A stretch of DNA of 14,353 nt from positions 1 through 14,353 of the forward strand of contig JADGEP010000046.1 in the NCBI GenBank assembly GCA_016744275.1, written 5' to 3'. The DNA is from Candidatus Krumholzibacteriia bacterium. GTDB lineage: Bacteria; Krumholzibacteriota; Krumholzibacteriia; LZORAL124-64-63. Positions 14,231-14,353 of the stretch are shown here, one piece after another; the first letter of the stretch is position 1, and each line of letters starts with the position of its first letter. Under the pieces are notes generated by a model. It was not told where the DNA came from and did not search any database. It was given only the letters and a program-made list of their open reading frames with translations. Made by a program: the position numbers and the translations under genes.

Positions 14231-14353
14231 TGGATCGCGAATTATTCCAACTGGCCAAAGAAATTCTCATCTCCACCCTCGAGCAACCAGCGGACCAACG
14301 CGCGCAATACTTGCAACGGGTCTGTGGCGATCGCCCCGAATTGTTGACCGAAG
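14230..14353 (+). CDS. Probable Ser/Thr protein kinase, N-terminus only
   Basis: Forty-one codons are visible before the window ends. The start overlaps the sigma-factor stop by one base. The visible part has the pattern ELFQLAKEIL, then QPADQRAQYLQ, RVCGDRPELLTE. This alpha-helical lead, LF..A..L...RA.FL...C..DPEL, is the usual opening of the kinase-TPR proteins that accompany this class of ECF sigma factor. No kinase motif lies inside the window, so the call is inference from this opening and position. Confidence 0.6.
   Translation, partial: MDRELFQLAKEILISTLEQPADQRAQYLQRVCGDRPELLTE

Overview
The window looks like a piece of a moderately GC-rich Gram-negative-type bacterial genome from a lineage rich in eukaryote-like signalling. 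It carries a large Ser/Thr kinase with a membrane-anchored beta-propeller, an FHA-GAF protein, and an ECF sigma factor directly followed by a second kinase-type protein. It also has a Tat-targeted oxidoreductase, a lipoprotein and a secreted LamG-like protein. This mix is common in Acidobacteriota, Planctomycetota, Krumholzibacteriota/Eisenbacteria and related FCB-type lineages. The phylum cannot be fixed from the sequence; a Krumholzibacteriota-like origin is only a guess. No tRNA, rRNA, CRISPR array, insertion sequence or phage gene was seen.

Layout. (1) 1-218 holds the first 58 codons of a UPF0173-type metallo-hydrolase on the + strand. It is joined head-on to a minus-strand signalling operon; both genes are broken at the same 15 bases (204-218), so this is an inversion breakpoint or a chimeric contig join. 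(2) 189-5122, minus strand, reads DUF1684 lipoprotein -> DUF456 membrane protein -> Ser/Thr kinase with propeller -> FHA-GAF protein, with a good sigma70-type promoter at 5189-5217. (3) 5293-8260, plus strand, holds a polytopic GT-C-like membrane protein followed 13 nt later by an MscS-type channel. (4) 8362-9510, plus strand, is a Tat-targeted SDR/epimerase-like protein, closed by a bidirectional terminator. (5) 9584-12443, minus strand, is a complete three-gene proton-translocating transhydrogenase operon (pntA1-pntA2-pntB) with a clear promoter at 12536-12564. (6) 12444-12810 is an AT-rich divergent control region. (7) 12811-13548, plus strand, is a small secreted protein with codon use typical of a highly expressed gene, followed by a strong terminator. 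(8) 13652-14353, plus strand, is a probably leaderless ECF sigma factor gene overlapping by one base the start of a probable second Ser/Thr kinase, cut by the window end.

How they work together. The minus-strand kinase and FHA-GAF genes are 13 nt apart. FHA domains bind phosphothreonine, so the pair probably forms one pathway in which an extracytoplasmic propeller senses something and a cytoplasmic kinase signals to the FHA-GAF protein. The transhydrogenase couples the proton gradient to NADPH formation and is an independent housekeeping unit. The ECF sigma/kinase pair at the right end is a second signalling unit. I did not find a convincing undescribed defence or mobile system. The most unusual features are the junction at 204-218, the strongly expressed secreted protein with its layered promoters, and the leaderless sigma factor.
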